A stretch of 64,000 nucleotides of DNA from Cytobacillus firmus (GTDB lineage Bacteria; Bacillota; Bacilli; Bacillales; Cytobacillaceae), in the NCBI RefSeq assembly GCF_023657595.1, contig NZ_CP098323.1, forward strand, positions 3,744,001 to 3,808,000, given 5' to 3'. The notes beneath the pieces were generated by a model. That model searched no databases. It was not told where the DNA came from and saw only the letters and a program-made list of their open reading frames with translations. Below are positions 16,020-24,337 of this stretch, piece after piece. The position numbers and the translations under genes were made by a program. How positions within the stretch are numbered: position 1 is the stretch's first letter; the number at the start of each line of letters is the position of its first letter.

Positions 16020-16054
16020 AAAAGGGGAATGCTATATGTGCACATTCCCCTTTT
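16020..16054 (-). terminator. mltG terminator
   Basis: AAAAGGGGAATG and CATTCCCCTTTT form a 12-bp stem around an 11-base loop just after the mltG stop. Confidence 0.88.
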
Positions 16055-16060
16055 CCCAAT

Positions 16061-17194
16061 TTAATTATTTGATATATGCTGTGCTTTTTTTTGATTATGC
16101 TCATCCAATGTCTTTGAGAAAAGAACTTCTCCTGATGATGTAGCAAGGAAGTAAAGGTAATCCGTTTCTGCAGGCACCAATGCTGCTTCAATTGAGGAAA
16201 CTCCTGCATTTGAAATTGGACCGGGAGTCAGTCCAGGGTACTTATATGTGTTGTATGGTGAGTCGATTTCTAAGTCTTTATATAGGACCCTTGATTTATG
16301 TTCACCATGTGCATACAGAACAGTTGGATCTGTCTGCAGAGGCATTCCTGTGTCAATCCTGTTGTAGAAAACACTCGCAATCTGATCACGGTCTACTTTC
16401 GCCGTTGCTTCTTCCTCTATGAGCGATGCCATTGTCAATAATTTGTGCGGAGTATATTCCTGCTTCTCCATATCACCGCTATACTCTTTAATAACTGAAG
16501 CCGTTTTATCAAGCATAACTTTGACAATTTCCTCTATAGTAGGATCTTCTTTGTAAAAAGGATAGGTTGCCGGAAATAGATATCCCTCAAGAGGATATTT
16601 AATATTCTCACCCAGGATTTCCTTTGTAAGCAATCCAGGATATTCTGCCATTAAAGACTTAATAAAAGCTTTTTCATTAAGTTTTTTCAACACATCTTCT
16701 GGTTTTTTATCAGTTTTTTCTGCAATGATCCCTGCTATCTGCTCAAGCTGTTTTCCCTCTGGAATGGTGATCTTGAAAGCAACTTCTTCCATTACCTTAC
16801 CTGTTTTCAAGCTATCCAGAATCTCCTTCATATTCATGGAAGGCTTCAATTCATATTCTCCTGCCATGAATCCAGCTTCATTCTTAAATTTCACATAATA
16901 TTTAAAAACACGTGCATCCCTGATAATTCCATTTTCTTCAAGGACTGTGCCGATTCCTGTAACAGAAGACCCGATTGGTATCTCTACTTTTTTCGGCTTA
17001 TTATTATCGGGATCAACAGGCTTTAAAGCTGAATTAATATAAAAATATCCGCCGCCGAGCACTGCAGCAGCTGAGATTAATAATATGATTGCAACTATCA
17101 GTACAATTTTACGGACTACTTTTGCTTCACCTTGGCGCTCAATCATTTTTTCGCGTATTATTTCTTTTTTCCCTTTTTGATCGTCTGCCGACAT
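16061..17194 (-). CDS. mltG: Endolytic murein transglycosylase MltG (YrrL)
   Basis: Cleaves nascent glycan strands inside the chain and so sets their length. The 377-residue protein has a basic cytoplasmic start, one membrane helix (about residues 29-51), a LysM-like region with VEIPIGSSVTGIGTVLEENGI, and the YceG/MltG catalytic domain with MASLIEEEA (catalytic Glu at about 257) and GLTPGPISNAG. ATG 17194 is seven bases from GGGGGG; GTG 17197 is closer than usual. The gene stands alone between a repeat and a terminator. Confidence 0.94.
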   Translation of the reverse strand: MSADDQKGKKEIIREKMIERQGEAKVVRKIVLIVAIILLISAAAVLGGGYFYINSALKPVDPDNNKPKKVEIPIGSSVTGIGTVLEENGIIRDARVFKYYVKFKNEAGFMAGEYELKPSMNMKEILDSLKTGKVMEEVAFKITIPEGKQLEQIAGIIAEKTDKKPEDVLKKLNEKAFIKSLMAEYPGLLTKEILGENIKYPLEGYLFPATYPFYKEDPTIEEIVKVMLDKTASVIKEYSGDMEKQEYTPHKLLTMASLIEEEATAKVDRDQIASVFYNRIDTGMPLQTDPTVLYAHGEHKSRVLYKDLEIDSPYNTYKYPGLTPGPISNAGVSSIEAALVPAETDYLYFLATSSGEVLFSKTLDEHNQKKAQHISNN

Positions 17195-17233
17195 CACATA
17201 TCCCCCCGTTCCAAAGACCTTAGCTTTGTAAAT

Positions 17234-17454
17234 GGCTCTTTTCGTATAATTTGTTTATTTTCGCCTTTCAATATTGTCCGTTGATTTCCGCTCCAGGCTG
17301 CTCAGCGAACCTCGGGGCAGGCGGTGAGCCTCCTCACCGCTTCGTGTCTGCGGGATCTCACCTGTCCCGCTACTCCCGCTGGAGTCTCGCGCCTGCCGCT
17401 GCAATCAACTCAGTAAATAATATTATAAAAGCAAAAAACTTTGCAAAAACAGCA
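17234..17454 (+). repeat. MITE-like dispersed repeat, copy C, near full length with target duplication
   Basis: A 221-bp element. The left end is GGCTCTTTTCGTATAATTTG; the right end in reverse complement is TGCTGTTTTTGCAAAG. It is flanked by a direct 8-bp repeat TTGTAAAT (17226-17233 and 17455-17462). The core holds GTTGATTTCCGCTCCAGG, GGGGCAGGCGGTGAGCC, CACCTGTCCCGCTACTCCCG, CTGGAGTCTCGCGCCTGCCG and ATCAACTCAGT. It occupies the 485-base gap between mltG and yrzB; the remainder, 17463-17655, is A/T-rich with no gene seen. Confidence 0.85.
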
Positions 17455-17655
17455 TTGTAAATTAACTGCACGTTTTCTTGCCAACTGGCCTAAGAAATTG
17501 TATTTTCTTTTTGTTCCTGAGACATCACGGGCTTATTATACTATATTTTCTTTTGGAAGTCGCAGGATATTACAAAAACCAAAAAGATTCGCCATTTTTT
17601 CCCACATTTTGCACTTTCGGTTTATTCAGCTCCAGCCGAAAAAGAAGCAAATAAA

Positions 17656-17677
17656 AAACTGGCCCGGGGGCCAGTTT
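17656..17677 (-). terminator. Terminator after yrzB
   Basis: AAACTGGCCC and GGGCCAGTTT form a 10-bp inverted repeat separated by GG; the minus strand continues into T-rich sequence. Confidence 0.85.
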
Positions 17678-17679
17678 AA

Positions 17680-17964
17680 TTAATCTTCCTGCTCATCAAG
17701 GAATGTGTTTAGCATTTCTTCAATTAGATCCCATTCCTCTTCTGTCTCGATCGGCTGCAGCTCGCCATCCTTGCTGTCTTCGCTTGGGCTGAATGCTGAT
17801 GCGTGAATTTCAATTTCTTCATCATCATTTTCATCTGCCCCCACTGGGTAGTAAAGGACATATGACTTTCCGAATTCTTCGGAATCAAACGTGAACAATA
17901 CTTCGCAAAGCTGCTCGTTGCCTTCCTCATCAATTACAGTAATGTTGTTATCTCCATGGTTCAT
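17680..17964 (-). CDS. yrzB: YrzB family protein (DUF1292 / UPF0473)
   Basis: Small, very acidic cytoplasmic protein of 94 residues with the DUF1292 pattern: [28 protein letters not shown] and [15 protein letters not shown]. It is always found after ruvX/yrrK and ireB/yrzL in Bacillaceae, and the same operon is present here with a 14-base gap to ruvX. It is expected to be conserved and expressed, but I know no assigned function. Confidence 0.92.
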   Translation of the reverse strand: MNHGDNNITVIDEEGNEQLCEVLFTFDSEEFGKSYVLYYPVGADENDDEEIEIHASAFSPSEDSKDGELQPIETEEEWDLIEEMLNTFLDEQED

Positions 17965-17978
17965 TTCTGTTCACCTCA

Positions 17979-18395
17979 TTAAATTTGGCTATTTAAAAAG
18001 CCTTGTAAAATCATTACGGCTGCCATTTTATCAATGACTTTTTTCCGTTTCTTGCGGCTGACATCCGCTTCAAGCAAAACTCTTTCAGCTGCCATTGTTG
18101 AGAGACGCTCGTCCCATAATACGACCGGAAGGCCAAATAGCTTCTCCAGCTCTGAAGCAAAGAACTGGCTGGCTTCACCGCGTGGGCCAATGGTTCCATT
18201 CATATTTTTAGGCAGGCCGACAACAATTTTACTGACTTCATGCTCTTTTATTATTTCACCAATTCTTTCAAAACCAAACTCTTTTTCTTCCTCGTTGATT
18301 TTGATGGTTTCCAAGCCCTGCGCTGTCCATCCGAACGCATCGCTTAGAGCGACGCCGACTGTCTTAGAGCCGACATCCAGTCCCATAGTCCGCAT
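17979..18395 (-). CDS. ruvX: RuvX/YqgF family RNase H-fold nuclease
   Basis: Putative Holliday junction resolvase and/or pre-16S rRNA 5'-end processing nuclease. The 138-residue RNase H fold shows the catalytic acid pattern [15 protein letters not shown] near the start, [14 protein letters not shown] and [17 protein letters not shown]. Length is typical. The start lies two bases after the ireB stop, so translation is coupled, and yrzB follows in the same operon. Which substrate matters most is still open in the family. Confidence 0.94.
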   Translation of the reverse strand: MRTMGLDVGSKTVGVALSDAFGWTAQGLETIKINEEEKEFGFERIGEIIKEHEVSKIVVGLPKNMNGTIGPRGEASQFFASELEKLFGLPVVLWDERLSTMAAERVLLEADVSRKKRKKVIDKMAAVMILQGFLNSQI

Positions 18396-18397
18396 GT

Positions 18398-18664
18398 TTA
18401 CCCCTCACGCTGCTGTTTTAAGTATGATTTAACCAATTCTTCGATGATCTCATCCCGTTCAAGTTTACGGATGATATTGCGTGCATCCTTATGGCGGGGA
18501 ATGTAAGCCGGATCCCCGGACAGCAGATAACCGACAATTTGGTTTATAGGATTATACCCTTTTTCCTGGAGGGCACCATACACTTGAAACAGAACTTCAT
18601 TCACATCCTGTTCGATTGGTTCTTCAGGAAAGTTAAACCTCATTGTTTTGTCAAATGAGCTCAT
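18398..18664 (-). CDS. ireB: IreB family regulatory phosphoprotein (YrzL)
   Basis: An 88-residue protein beginning [19 protein letters not shown]. In Enterococcus the IreB homologue is phosphorylated by the IreK PASTA kinase and modulates cephalosporin resistance. Threonine 7 (DKTMRF) lies in the region that carries the phosphosites of IreB. The family signature [25 protein letters not shown] is clear. It is the first gene of the ireB-ruvX-yrzB operon downstream of alaS. Confidence 0.92.
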   Translation of the reverse strand: MSSFDKTMRFNFPEEPIEQDVNEVLFQVYGALQEKGYNPINQIVGYLLSGDPAYIPRHKDARNIIRKLERDEIIEELVKSYLKQQREG

Positions 18665-18903
18665 ATCTTACACCTCGCTTTTCTGTATGAAGGATAGGAT
18701 AGCTTTTATTTACCGGATTGAATCCGGTTCATTACCCGCTTGTCCCCCTCTTCATAACTGTTTGGCCTGCCGCCTGAATAAACAGAGCAATCAATAAATG
18801 ATCTTGTTCCTGACAGGAAAACATGGTGAAGAACAAGCTGTTTCTTCCTGATGATGAACAATCTCTCTTGGTTACCTCCATTTTACACTACTTTACTGGG
18901 ATA

Positions 18904-21537
18904 TCAAACGGATTTAACCCATTCTTCTACAAATTGCAGAGCACTTTCAAGTTTTTCCGGGTCTTTTCCGCCAGCCTGAGCCATATCCGGACGGCCTCCG
19001 CCTCCGCCTCCGCATTTTGCAGCAACTTCTTTGACCGCTTTGCCCGCATGGAAGCCTTTTTTAATCAGATCATCTGTCACCCCGGCAATAATATTCACTT
19101 TTCCCTCGTTTACACTGCCTAATACAACAACTGCAGATCCGAGTTTTTGTTTTAAATCGTCAGCCATATTGCGCAGGTTATTCATGTCTGATGCCTGGAC
19201 CTTCTCAGCAAGAACGGTAATGCCATTGACTTCTTTTGCCTTTGATACCAGGCTCCCTGCTTCAATATTGCCCAATTTCGCTGCTAAAGATTCGTTTTCT
19301 CGCTGCAGCTGCTTCATTTCTCCAAGCAGCACATCAATTCTTGCGGACAAATCTTTTGGATTGGTCTTTAATTTGCCTGAAGCTTCTTTTAATACAGTAA
19401 TCTGGTCATTCATTAGCTTGTATGCAGATTCGCCAGTTACTGCTTCTATTCTGCGAGTTCCAGCGCCAATTCCGCTTTCCGATTGGATCTTGAACAATCC
19501 GATGGAAGCAGTATTAGGAACATGGCATCCGCCGCAAAGCTCGAGACTGTAGTCACCAACCTGAACAACCCGGACAATCTTGCCATATTTCTCACCAAAT
19601 AGAGCCATAGCCCCCATTGCCTTTGCCTCTTCAATGTCCTTGTAGTTGATTTCAACTTTAAGGCTTTGCCAAATTTGTCCGTTGACAATCGCTTCAATTT
19701 TCTCAAGCTCTTCTGAAGTAATTTGCCCAAAATGAGAGAAGTCAAAACGCAGGCGATCCGGCCCTACTAAAGAACCAGCCTGGTTAACATGGCCTCCCAA
19801 AACATCCTTTAAAGCCTGATGAAGCAAGTGAGTTGCAGTATGATTTTTGATTACCTTTGAACGGATTTGCTCATTTACGGCAGCCAGTACAGATGCTTCA
19901 GCCTTCAGCGTTCCTTTTTCAACGACAGCTCTATGAAGGTTTTGTCCATTCGGAGCTTTTTGAACATCCTTAATTGAAACCATTAATCCTTCTGCTTCAA
20001 GAGTTCCCTGGTCAGCAATCTGTCCGCCGCTCTCTGCGTAAAATGGTGTCTCATTCAGGATCAGCTGAATCTCATCACCAGCATGAGCTTCTTCAATTAA
20101 TTGCCCACCCTTCACAATTGCAGCTATTATGGCTTCTGTCTGAAGCTTATCATATCCGACAAATTTGCTTTCGGTTTTCAGCTCTCCTAATACACCGCCC
20201 TGGACCTGCATGGAATCTACATCCTGACGTGCTGAACGTGCACGCTCACGCTGTCCCTCCATTTCCTTTTCAAATCCGGCATGATCCACTTTCATACCTT
20301 CTTCTTCAGCATATTCCTCTGTTAACTCAACAGGGAATCCGTACGTATCATAAAGACGGAAAACGTCTTCACCCTGAATCGTATCGCTGCCTTTTTCCTT
20401 TTCTTTCTTGATAACAGATGAAAGAATGGCAAGACCTTCATGTAGTGTTTCATGGAAACGTTCTTCTTCGTTCTTGATGACCTTTTGGATAAACTCTGTT
20501 TTCTCTTTTACCTCCGGATAGAAGTCATGCATAATTTCTCCTACCACAGGCACCAATTCATACATAAATGGCTCGTTTATATTAATTTGTTTAGCATATC
20601 TGACAGCACGGCGAAGCAATCTTCTTAATACATAGCCCCGTCCTTCATTAGAAGGCAGAGCACCGTCACCCACTGCAAATGCCACTGTGCGGATATGGTC
20701 AGCAATAACTTTAAATGCAACATCCGTTTCTTTTGATGCTCCATATTTCCGGCCTGAGATTTCTTCCGTTCCCCGGATAATCGGCATAAATAAGTCTGTA
20801 TCAAAGTTGGTAGGAACATTTTGAACGACAGATGCCATCCGCTCAAGTCCCATCCCGGTATCAATATTTTTCTTAGGAAGCGGCGTATAAGTGCCATCTG
20901 GATTATGGTTGAATTCAGAAAACACAAGGTTCCAAACTTCTAAATAGCGATCGTTTTCACCGCCGGGATAAAGTTCAGGATCTTCTGTGTCATTTCCATA
21001 TTCAGTACCGCGATCATAGAAGATTTCTGTATTTGGACCACTTGGGCCTTCTCCAATATCCCAGAAGTTTCCTTCCAAACGGATAATTCTCTCTTCCGGC
21101 ACTCCCACTTTTTCCCGCCAGATGTTAAAAGCTTCATCATCTTCAGGATGAATCGTAACAGAAAGCTTTTCTTCAGCAAAGCCGATCCATTTTTTATCAG
21201 TCAAAAACTCCCAAGCCCAGACGATTGCTTCTTCTTTAAAGTAATCACCAATTGAGAAATTGCCCAGCATTTCAAAAAAAGTATGATGTCTTGCTGTTTT
21301 GCCGACATTTTCGATATCGTTTGTGCGGATGGATTTTTGGGCATTTGTAATCCTTGGGTTCTCTGGAATGACACGGCCGTCAAAATATTTTTTCAGAGTG
21401 GCAACACCACTGTTAATCCAGAGAAGGGATGGATCTTCGTGAGGAACGAGGGATGCGCTCGGTTCAACAGCGTGTCCTTTCTCTTTAAAGAAATCCAGGA
21501 ACATTCGGCGTATTTCAGCACCTGATAATTGTTTCAT
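18904..21537 (-). CDS. alaS: Alanine--tRNA ligase
   Basis: Charges tRNA-Ala and edits mischarged Ser/Gly. The 877-residue protein shows class II motifs in the N-terminal catalytic domain ([40 protein letters not shown]), the editing domain with [11 protein letters not shown] and CGGCHV metal ligands, a coiled coil and the DHHA1 glycine-rich [16 protein letters not shown] end. ATG 21537 (MKQLSGAE) is nine bases after AGGAGG and matches B. subtilis AlaS; a longer frame to 21582 enters the leader. It is controlled by the T-box upstream. Confidence 0.98.
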   Translation of the reverse strand: MKQLSGAEIRRMFLDFFKEKGHAVEPSASLVPHEDPSLLWINSGVATLKKYFDGRVIPENPRITNAQKSIRTNDIENVGKTARHHTFFEMLGNFSIGDYFKEEAIVWAWEFLTDKKWIGFAEEKLSVTIHPEDDEAFNIWREKVGVPEERIIRLEGNFWDIGEGPSGPNTEIFYDRGTEYGNDTEDPELYPGGENDRYLEVWNLVFSEFNHNPDGTYTPLPKKNIDTGMGLERMASVVQNVPTNFDTDLFMPIIRGTEEISGRKYGASKETDVAFKVIADHIRTVAFAVGDGALPSNEGRGYVLRRLLRRAVRYAKQININEPFMYELVPVVGEIMHDFYPEVKEKTEFIQKVIKNEEERFHETLHEGLAILSSVIKKEKEKGSDTIQGEDVFRLYDTYGFPVELTEEYAEEEGMKVDHAGFEKEMEGQRERARSARQDVDSMQVQGGVLGELKTESKFVGYDKLQTEAIIAAIVKGGQLIEEAHAGDEIQLILNETPFYAESGGQIADQGTLEAEGLMVSIKDVQKAPNGQNLHRAVVEKGTLKAEASVLAAVNEQIRSKVIKNHTATHLLHQALKDVLGGHVNQAGSLVGPDRLRFDFSHFGQITSEELEKIEAIVNGQIWQSLKVEINYKDIEEAKAMGAMALFGEKYGKIVRVVQVGDYSLELCGGCHVPNTASIGLFKIQSESGIGAGTRRIEAVTGESAYKLMNDQITVLKEASGKLKTNPKDLSARIDVLLGEMKQLQRENESLAAKLGNIEAGSLVSKAKEVNGITVLAEKVQASDMNNLRNMADDLKQKLGSAVVVLGSVNEGKVNIIAGVTDDLIKKGFHAGKAVKEVAAKCGGGGGGRPDMAQAGGKDPEKLESALQFVEEWVKSV

Positions 21538-21580
21538 TCTAACCAACCTCCTAAAATATGTAAAAACTTTTAAAAACAAC

Positions 21581-21887
21581 AAAAAAAGCCCTCATCCCTG
21601 GACAGGGACGAGAGCTTGCTCGCGGTACCACCCTGATTATGGAAGTTAATAGTATAAAGACCAGATCCTTATCCGGTTCATTAGACAATCTTCCATCTCT
21701 CAGATCCTTAACGCGGAAATACGGCAGGGATTAGCTGCACTCAGGATTAGCTTTCTGTTATCCTTCATCTGGAAGTTCTTTCAGCCATGGAACTCCCTCT
21801 CTTTTATGAACGCAGCAATGCATTCACGCAGATGGCCTATAACATACTCATTCCGTCAAAATGTTTAATATATAACTTTATAGACGC
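21581..21887 (-). promoter_or_regulatory. T-box riboswitch controlling alaS
   Basis: The leader has the conserved antiterminator sequence GGTGGTACCGCG (21632-21621), Stem I features GAGTATG, AGAGAGGGA and GGCTGAAAG, and a 12-bp terminator (21614-21589) ending in T7. By alignment with the hisS leader of this window the specifier is GCT (21751-21749, Ala), inside AGAAAGCTAATCC. Uncharged tRNA-Ala should favour antitermination. It accounts for nearly all of the 382-base gap. Confidence 0.93.
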
Positions 21888-21917
21888 ATTATAGCGATTT
21901 ACCTTTATTGTTGTCAA
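21888..21917 (-). promoter_or_regulatory. SigA promoter of the alaS leader
   Basis: A consensus TTGACA (21917-21912) and TATAAT (21893-21888) with an 18-base spacer on the minus strand, immediately upstream of the T-box. Confidence 0.88.
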
Positions 21918-21919
21918 CA

Positions 21920-23008
21920 TCATGATGAGGTTCCGCTGATTTTTGGCTGTTTATTTTTTGAAAAGTGTTTTTTTGCATGTATCATACTTACTTTAATAAC
22001 AGCTAAAATCGGAACTGCAATAATCAAGCCCAATATCCCTCCAGCTTCTCCGCCGGCCAGCAGTGCGAGCATAATGAGAAGAGGGTGCATATGAAGACTT
22101 TTTCCAACAATCAGGGGTGATAGGATATTCCCCTCAAGGAATTGAAGAACAATAATAATCCCAATTGTTATTACAACCATTTTAACCGATAAAGCTGAAG
22201 CAATGATGACAGCCGGAACCGCTCCGATAATTGGACCAAAATAAGGAATTACATTGGTAACACCTATAATTGTGCCCAGCAAAAGAGGATAGCGCATATC
22301 AAAAACCCAGAATAGCAGAGAAGAAATCGCCCCAATGGCTGCACATACCAGAAGCTGTCCTCTGATATAGCTTCCGAGGGACTTATCTATATCTCTTAAG
22401 AATAACACGCCTTCCTTCCTCCATTTTCTTGGCGTCAAGTACCAGGCAGCTCTTTTCATAATCGAAAAATCTTTAAGAAGGTAAAAGGAAATGAAGGGAA
22501 TAACTGCGATAATCACAGCATAGTTCAGTACATTCAGAAAAAATGTGATTACCTTTGATAAAAGATTATTTAATCTTTGCTCTACAGCAGCAATAACCTC
22601 ATCAATCCTGGTCTGCAGGCCATCTGGCCATGTTGATGTTTTACTCTGAATCGTGTCGATCCACCCGCGGTACTGATTTGCAAATTGAGGTGCATTTTCC
22701 GCCAGATCACGCAATTGATGAATAAAAGCCGGAATCCCTTTATATAGGATAAGGCCAATTCCCCCGAAGAACAAAAAATATATAATAAAAACGGCAAGCC
22801 CCCTGTGAAGCCCCGTTTCATGCAGTTTTTCCACGATCGGGTGAAGAAGATATGTAATAAATGCCCCAATGACAAAAGGAATGAATACGGCAAAAATGAT
22901 TTCCAGAACGGGCATCCATAATGCCTGGAGCTTTAGGAAAACTAAAATCACAATAAACAAGAGAAGCAGAAATCCAAGCCGGTAATACCATTTCATTTGA
23001 ATATTCAA
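21920..23008 (-). CDS. yrrI: AI-2E family transporter (YrrI)
   Basis: Polytopic membrane protein of 362 residues with about seven or eight hydrophobic segments and the family hallmarks LLHPIVEKL, PYFGPIIGAVPA and LEGNILSPLIVGKSLHMHPL. Members export small molecules or ions; AI-2 itself is not a safe guess here. TTG 23008 is nine bases from GGAGG and gives a length equal to B. subtilis YrrI; ATG 22996 is an alternative. It is followed by the alaS promoter, so it does not need to be in the same unit. Confidence 0.88.
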   Translation of the reverse strand: MNIQMKWYYRLGFLLLLFIVILVFLKLQALWMPVLEIIFAVFIPFVIGAFITYLLHPIVEKLHETGLHRGLAVFIIYFLFFGGIGLILYKGIPAFIHQLRDLAENAPQFANQYRGWIDTIQSKTSTWPDGLQTRIDEVIAAVEQRLNNLLSKVITFFLNVLNYAVIIAVIPFISFYLLKDFSIMKRAAWYLTPRKWRKEGVLFLRDIDKSLGSYIRGQLLVCAAIGAISSLLFWVFDMRYPLLLGTIIGVTNVIPYFGPIIGAVPAVIIASALSVKMVVITIGIIIVLQFLEGNILSPLIVGKSLHMHPLLIMLALLAGGEAGGILGLIIAVPILAVIKVSMIHAKKHFSKNKQPKISGTSS

Positions 23009-23091
23009 TATGGCCCCCCTCCTTGTAATTATTGTGATAGCTTCCATGGGAATTATGCATCTTACTCAATATGATAAGCATGGAGCTGCGA

Positions 23092-23124
23092 AAAAAAGCT
23101 GGCCCTTTTTTAAGAACCAGCCTT
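23092..23124 (-). terminator. Terminator after yrzQ
   Basis: AGCTGG and CCAGCC/T pair around a 14-base loop, and the minus strand continues into T7. Confidence 0.7.
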
Positions 23125-23130
23125 GATCAT

Positions 23131-23265
23131 TTAAAATAAAGCTTTGGTTATTCTTTTCTGGATGCGTTTCATTTTTCGGCCTGATATCATATTATTCTTT
23201 TGAGCATAATTATAAGCAGCCATGCCTGCCCCAAGCATCATTGCAGAGGTTAATATTTTGTTCAA
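23131..23265 (-). CDS. yrzQ: YrzQ family small protein (DUF3918, 44 aa)
   Basis: TTG 23265 follows GAAGAGGTG with seven bases spacing. The product has a short hydrophobic Ala/Gly/Met-rich start (LTSAMMLGAGMAAYNYAQ) and a basic helical tail (GRKMKRIQKRITKALF), the pattern of the YrzQ family. It lies between the zinc-ribbon gene and yrrI, as in B. subtilis. Role unknown; probably membrane-associated. Confidence 0.72.
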   Translation of the reverse strand: MNKILTSAMMLGAGMAAYNYAQKNNMISGRKMKRIQKRITKALF

Positions 23266-23290
23266 ACTGGTTCACCTCTTCCGTTAATTC

Positions 23291-23482
23291 TTACGAAAGA
23301 AACCGGCGCTCTTCTTCTTCAAATAAATCATCAAGGGAGCTGAGCGTACCATCTTCCTCTACTTGATGGGTGTTAATGATCCCTTTGGACAAGGAAAGTT
23401 CAATAAAGCAATTCCAGCAATAATATTGGTTAATCCCGATTTTACCAATATCTTTGCTCTGGCAATTTGGACATTTCAGCAC
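23291..23482 (-). CDS. Small zinc-ribbon protein (63 aa)
   Basis: Two CxxC knuckles, CPNCQSKD (residues 4-7) and YYCWNCFIEL (about 22-25), form a compact zinc ribbon; the rest is acidic (LDDLFEEEERRF). In the B. subtilis locus the equivalent place holds yrzR; I leave the symbol blank because I cannot confirm identity. ATG 23482 lies next to yrrD with a 15-base gap, so the two are likely co-transcribed. Confidence 0.75.
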   Translation of the reverse strand: MLKCPNCQSKDIGKIGINQYYCWNCFIELSLSKGIINTHQVEEDGTLSSLDDLFEEEERRFLS

Positions 23483-23497
23483 GAAAAAGACACCTCA

Positions 23498-23992
23498 CTA
23501 TTTTACATTTACAATAATGGCGTCTTTTCCAATTGCAGGCGGGTCATCGGTTTTTATGACACGTTTTCCTTCCAGCACATCTGAAAAGAAGCCATCCGAC
23601 AGTTCGTACCCTACAATCGTGCCCAATTCTTCCTTAAAGTATACATCCTCAAGCAAACCCAGCCGTTCTCCTTCCCGGCTCATAATCATTTTGCCGGTTA
23701 ACCGGTTATTGGTCTCACATGTATAATCATCATGTTTAGGAATTGCCTGGAGAACAGAGGTATCTTCAATCATCACTCCATCCCAGCCGAAAGATGCCAC
23801 GTCTTCAATATTGATGATATAGGTCTTTTTCAGAAATGCGCCCTTTCGCAGCAGTAATCCCTGAACTTTTCCGGTTCCTGAAATGGATAAATCACAAATA
23901 TCGCCTGCTTTATTGCCGGTTTTCAGCTCAAACACCGGCAGCCCTTTTAATAAAGAAAATGTCCGCAAAGAGAATCCCGCCTTCCCGAACAT
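23498..23992 (-). CDS. yrrD: PRC-barrel domain protein (YrrD)
   Basis: The 164-residue protein contains two PRC-barrel-like repeats: KGLPVFELKTGNKAGDICDL (about residues 14-33) and GKMIMSREGERLGLLEDVYF (about 100-119), the second with IVGYELSDG. PRC barrels bind RNA-processing factors or photosystem partners and are also used in sporulation-associated proteins. Context (recD2-yrrD-yrzQ-yrrI) is the B. subtilis order. No specific partner can be named from sequence. Confidence 0.85.
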   Translation of the reverse strand: MFGKAGFSLRTFSLLKGLPVFELKTGNKAGDICDLSISGTGKVQGLLLRKGAFLKKTYIINIEDVASFGWDGVMIEDTSVLQAIPKHDDYTCETNNRLTGKMIMSREGERLGLLEDVYFKEELGTIVGYELSDGFFSDVLEGKRVIKTDDPPAIGKDAIIVNVK

Positions 23993-24089
23993 TTATAGTT
24001 TTCACTGTCCCGAAAAAAACATAACGGAAAACCATTCCCATGGGAGCCAAAAAATATTGTTAAGAACGGATTAGAAAGCCTGCATAAGC

Positions 24090-24239
24090 CTACTTTCCGC
24101 TGTACCTTGGCTTATTAAAAAGCTCGCTGCGCTCCCCGCCGTCTGACAGTTCCTCTGAAAACTCAAAGTCCTGCCGCGGCTGTCTGCGTCGTTTTACTCC
24201 ATGGAGATTGAGAAGAGAAGTTCTGTTTTTCTTTTCCAC
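24090..24239 (-). CDS. Small basic hypothetical protein (49 aa)
   Basis: GTG 24239 is eight bases from AAGGAG and encodes a highly charged peptide with a Lys/Arg-rich first half (VKRRRQPRQD) and an acidic patch (FSEELSDGGERSE). An overlapping ATG two bases upstream opens a 15-codon frame and is the alternative. It lies between recD2 and yrrD. I recognise no family; the ribosome site is the main support. Confidence 0.45.
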   Translation of the reverse strand: MEKKNRTSLLNLHGVKRRRQPRQDFEFSEELSDGGERSELFNKPRYSGK

Positions 24240-24303
24240 ATTTATCTCTCCTTTATATATTTAGATTAAACCGCCAAATTGCATGTCTATTGCTTAGATA
24301 TAC

Positions 24304-24335
24304 AAAAAGAACAGTCTTTTATTGTAGACTGCTCT
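24304..24335 (-). terminator. recD2 terminator
   Basis: An 11-bp stem, AAGAGCAGTCT with AGACTGTTCTT (one wobble), follows the recD2 stop and continues into T5 on the minus strand. Confidence 0.85.
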
Positions 24336-24337
24336 TC

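Noticed and set aside
18706-18861. 51-aa TTG-initiated ORF between alaS and ireB
   Set aside because: The only GGAGG is 13 bases from the TTG, the peptide matches nothing I know, and its end overlaps a possible alaS terminator (ACCGGATT/AATCCGGT).
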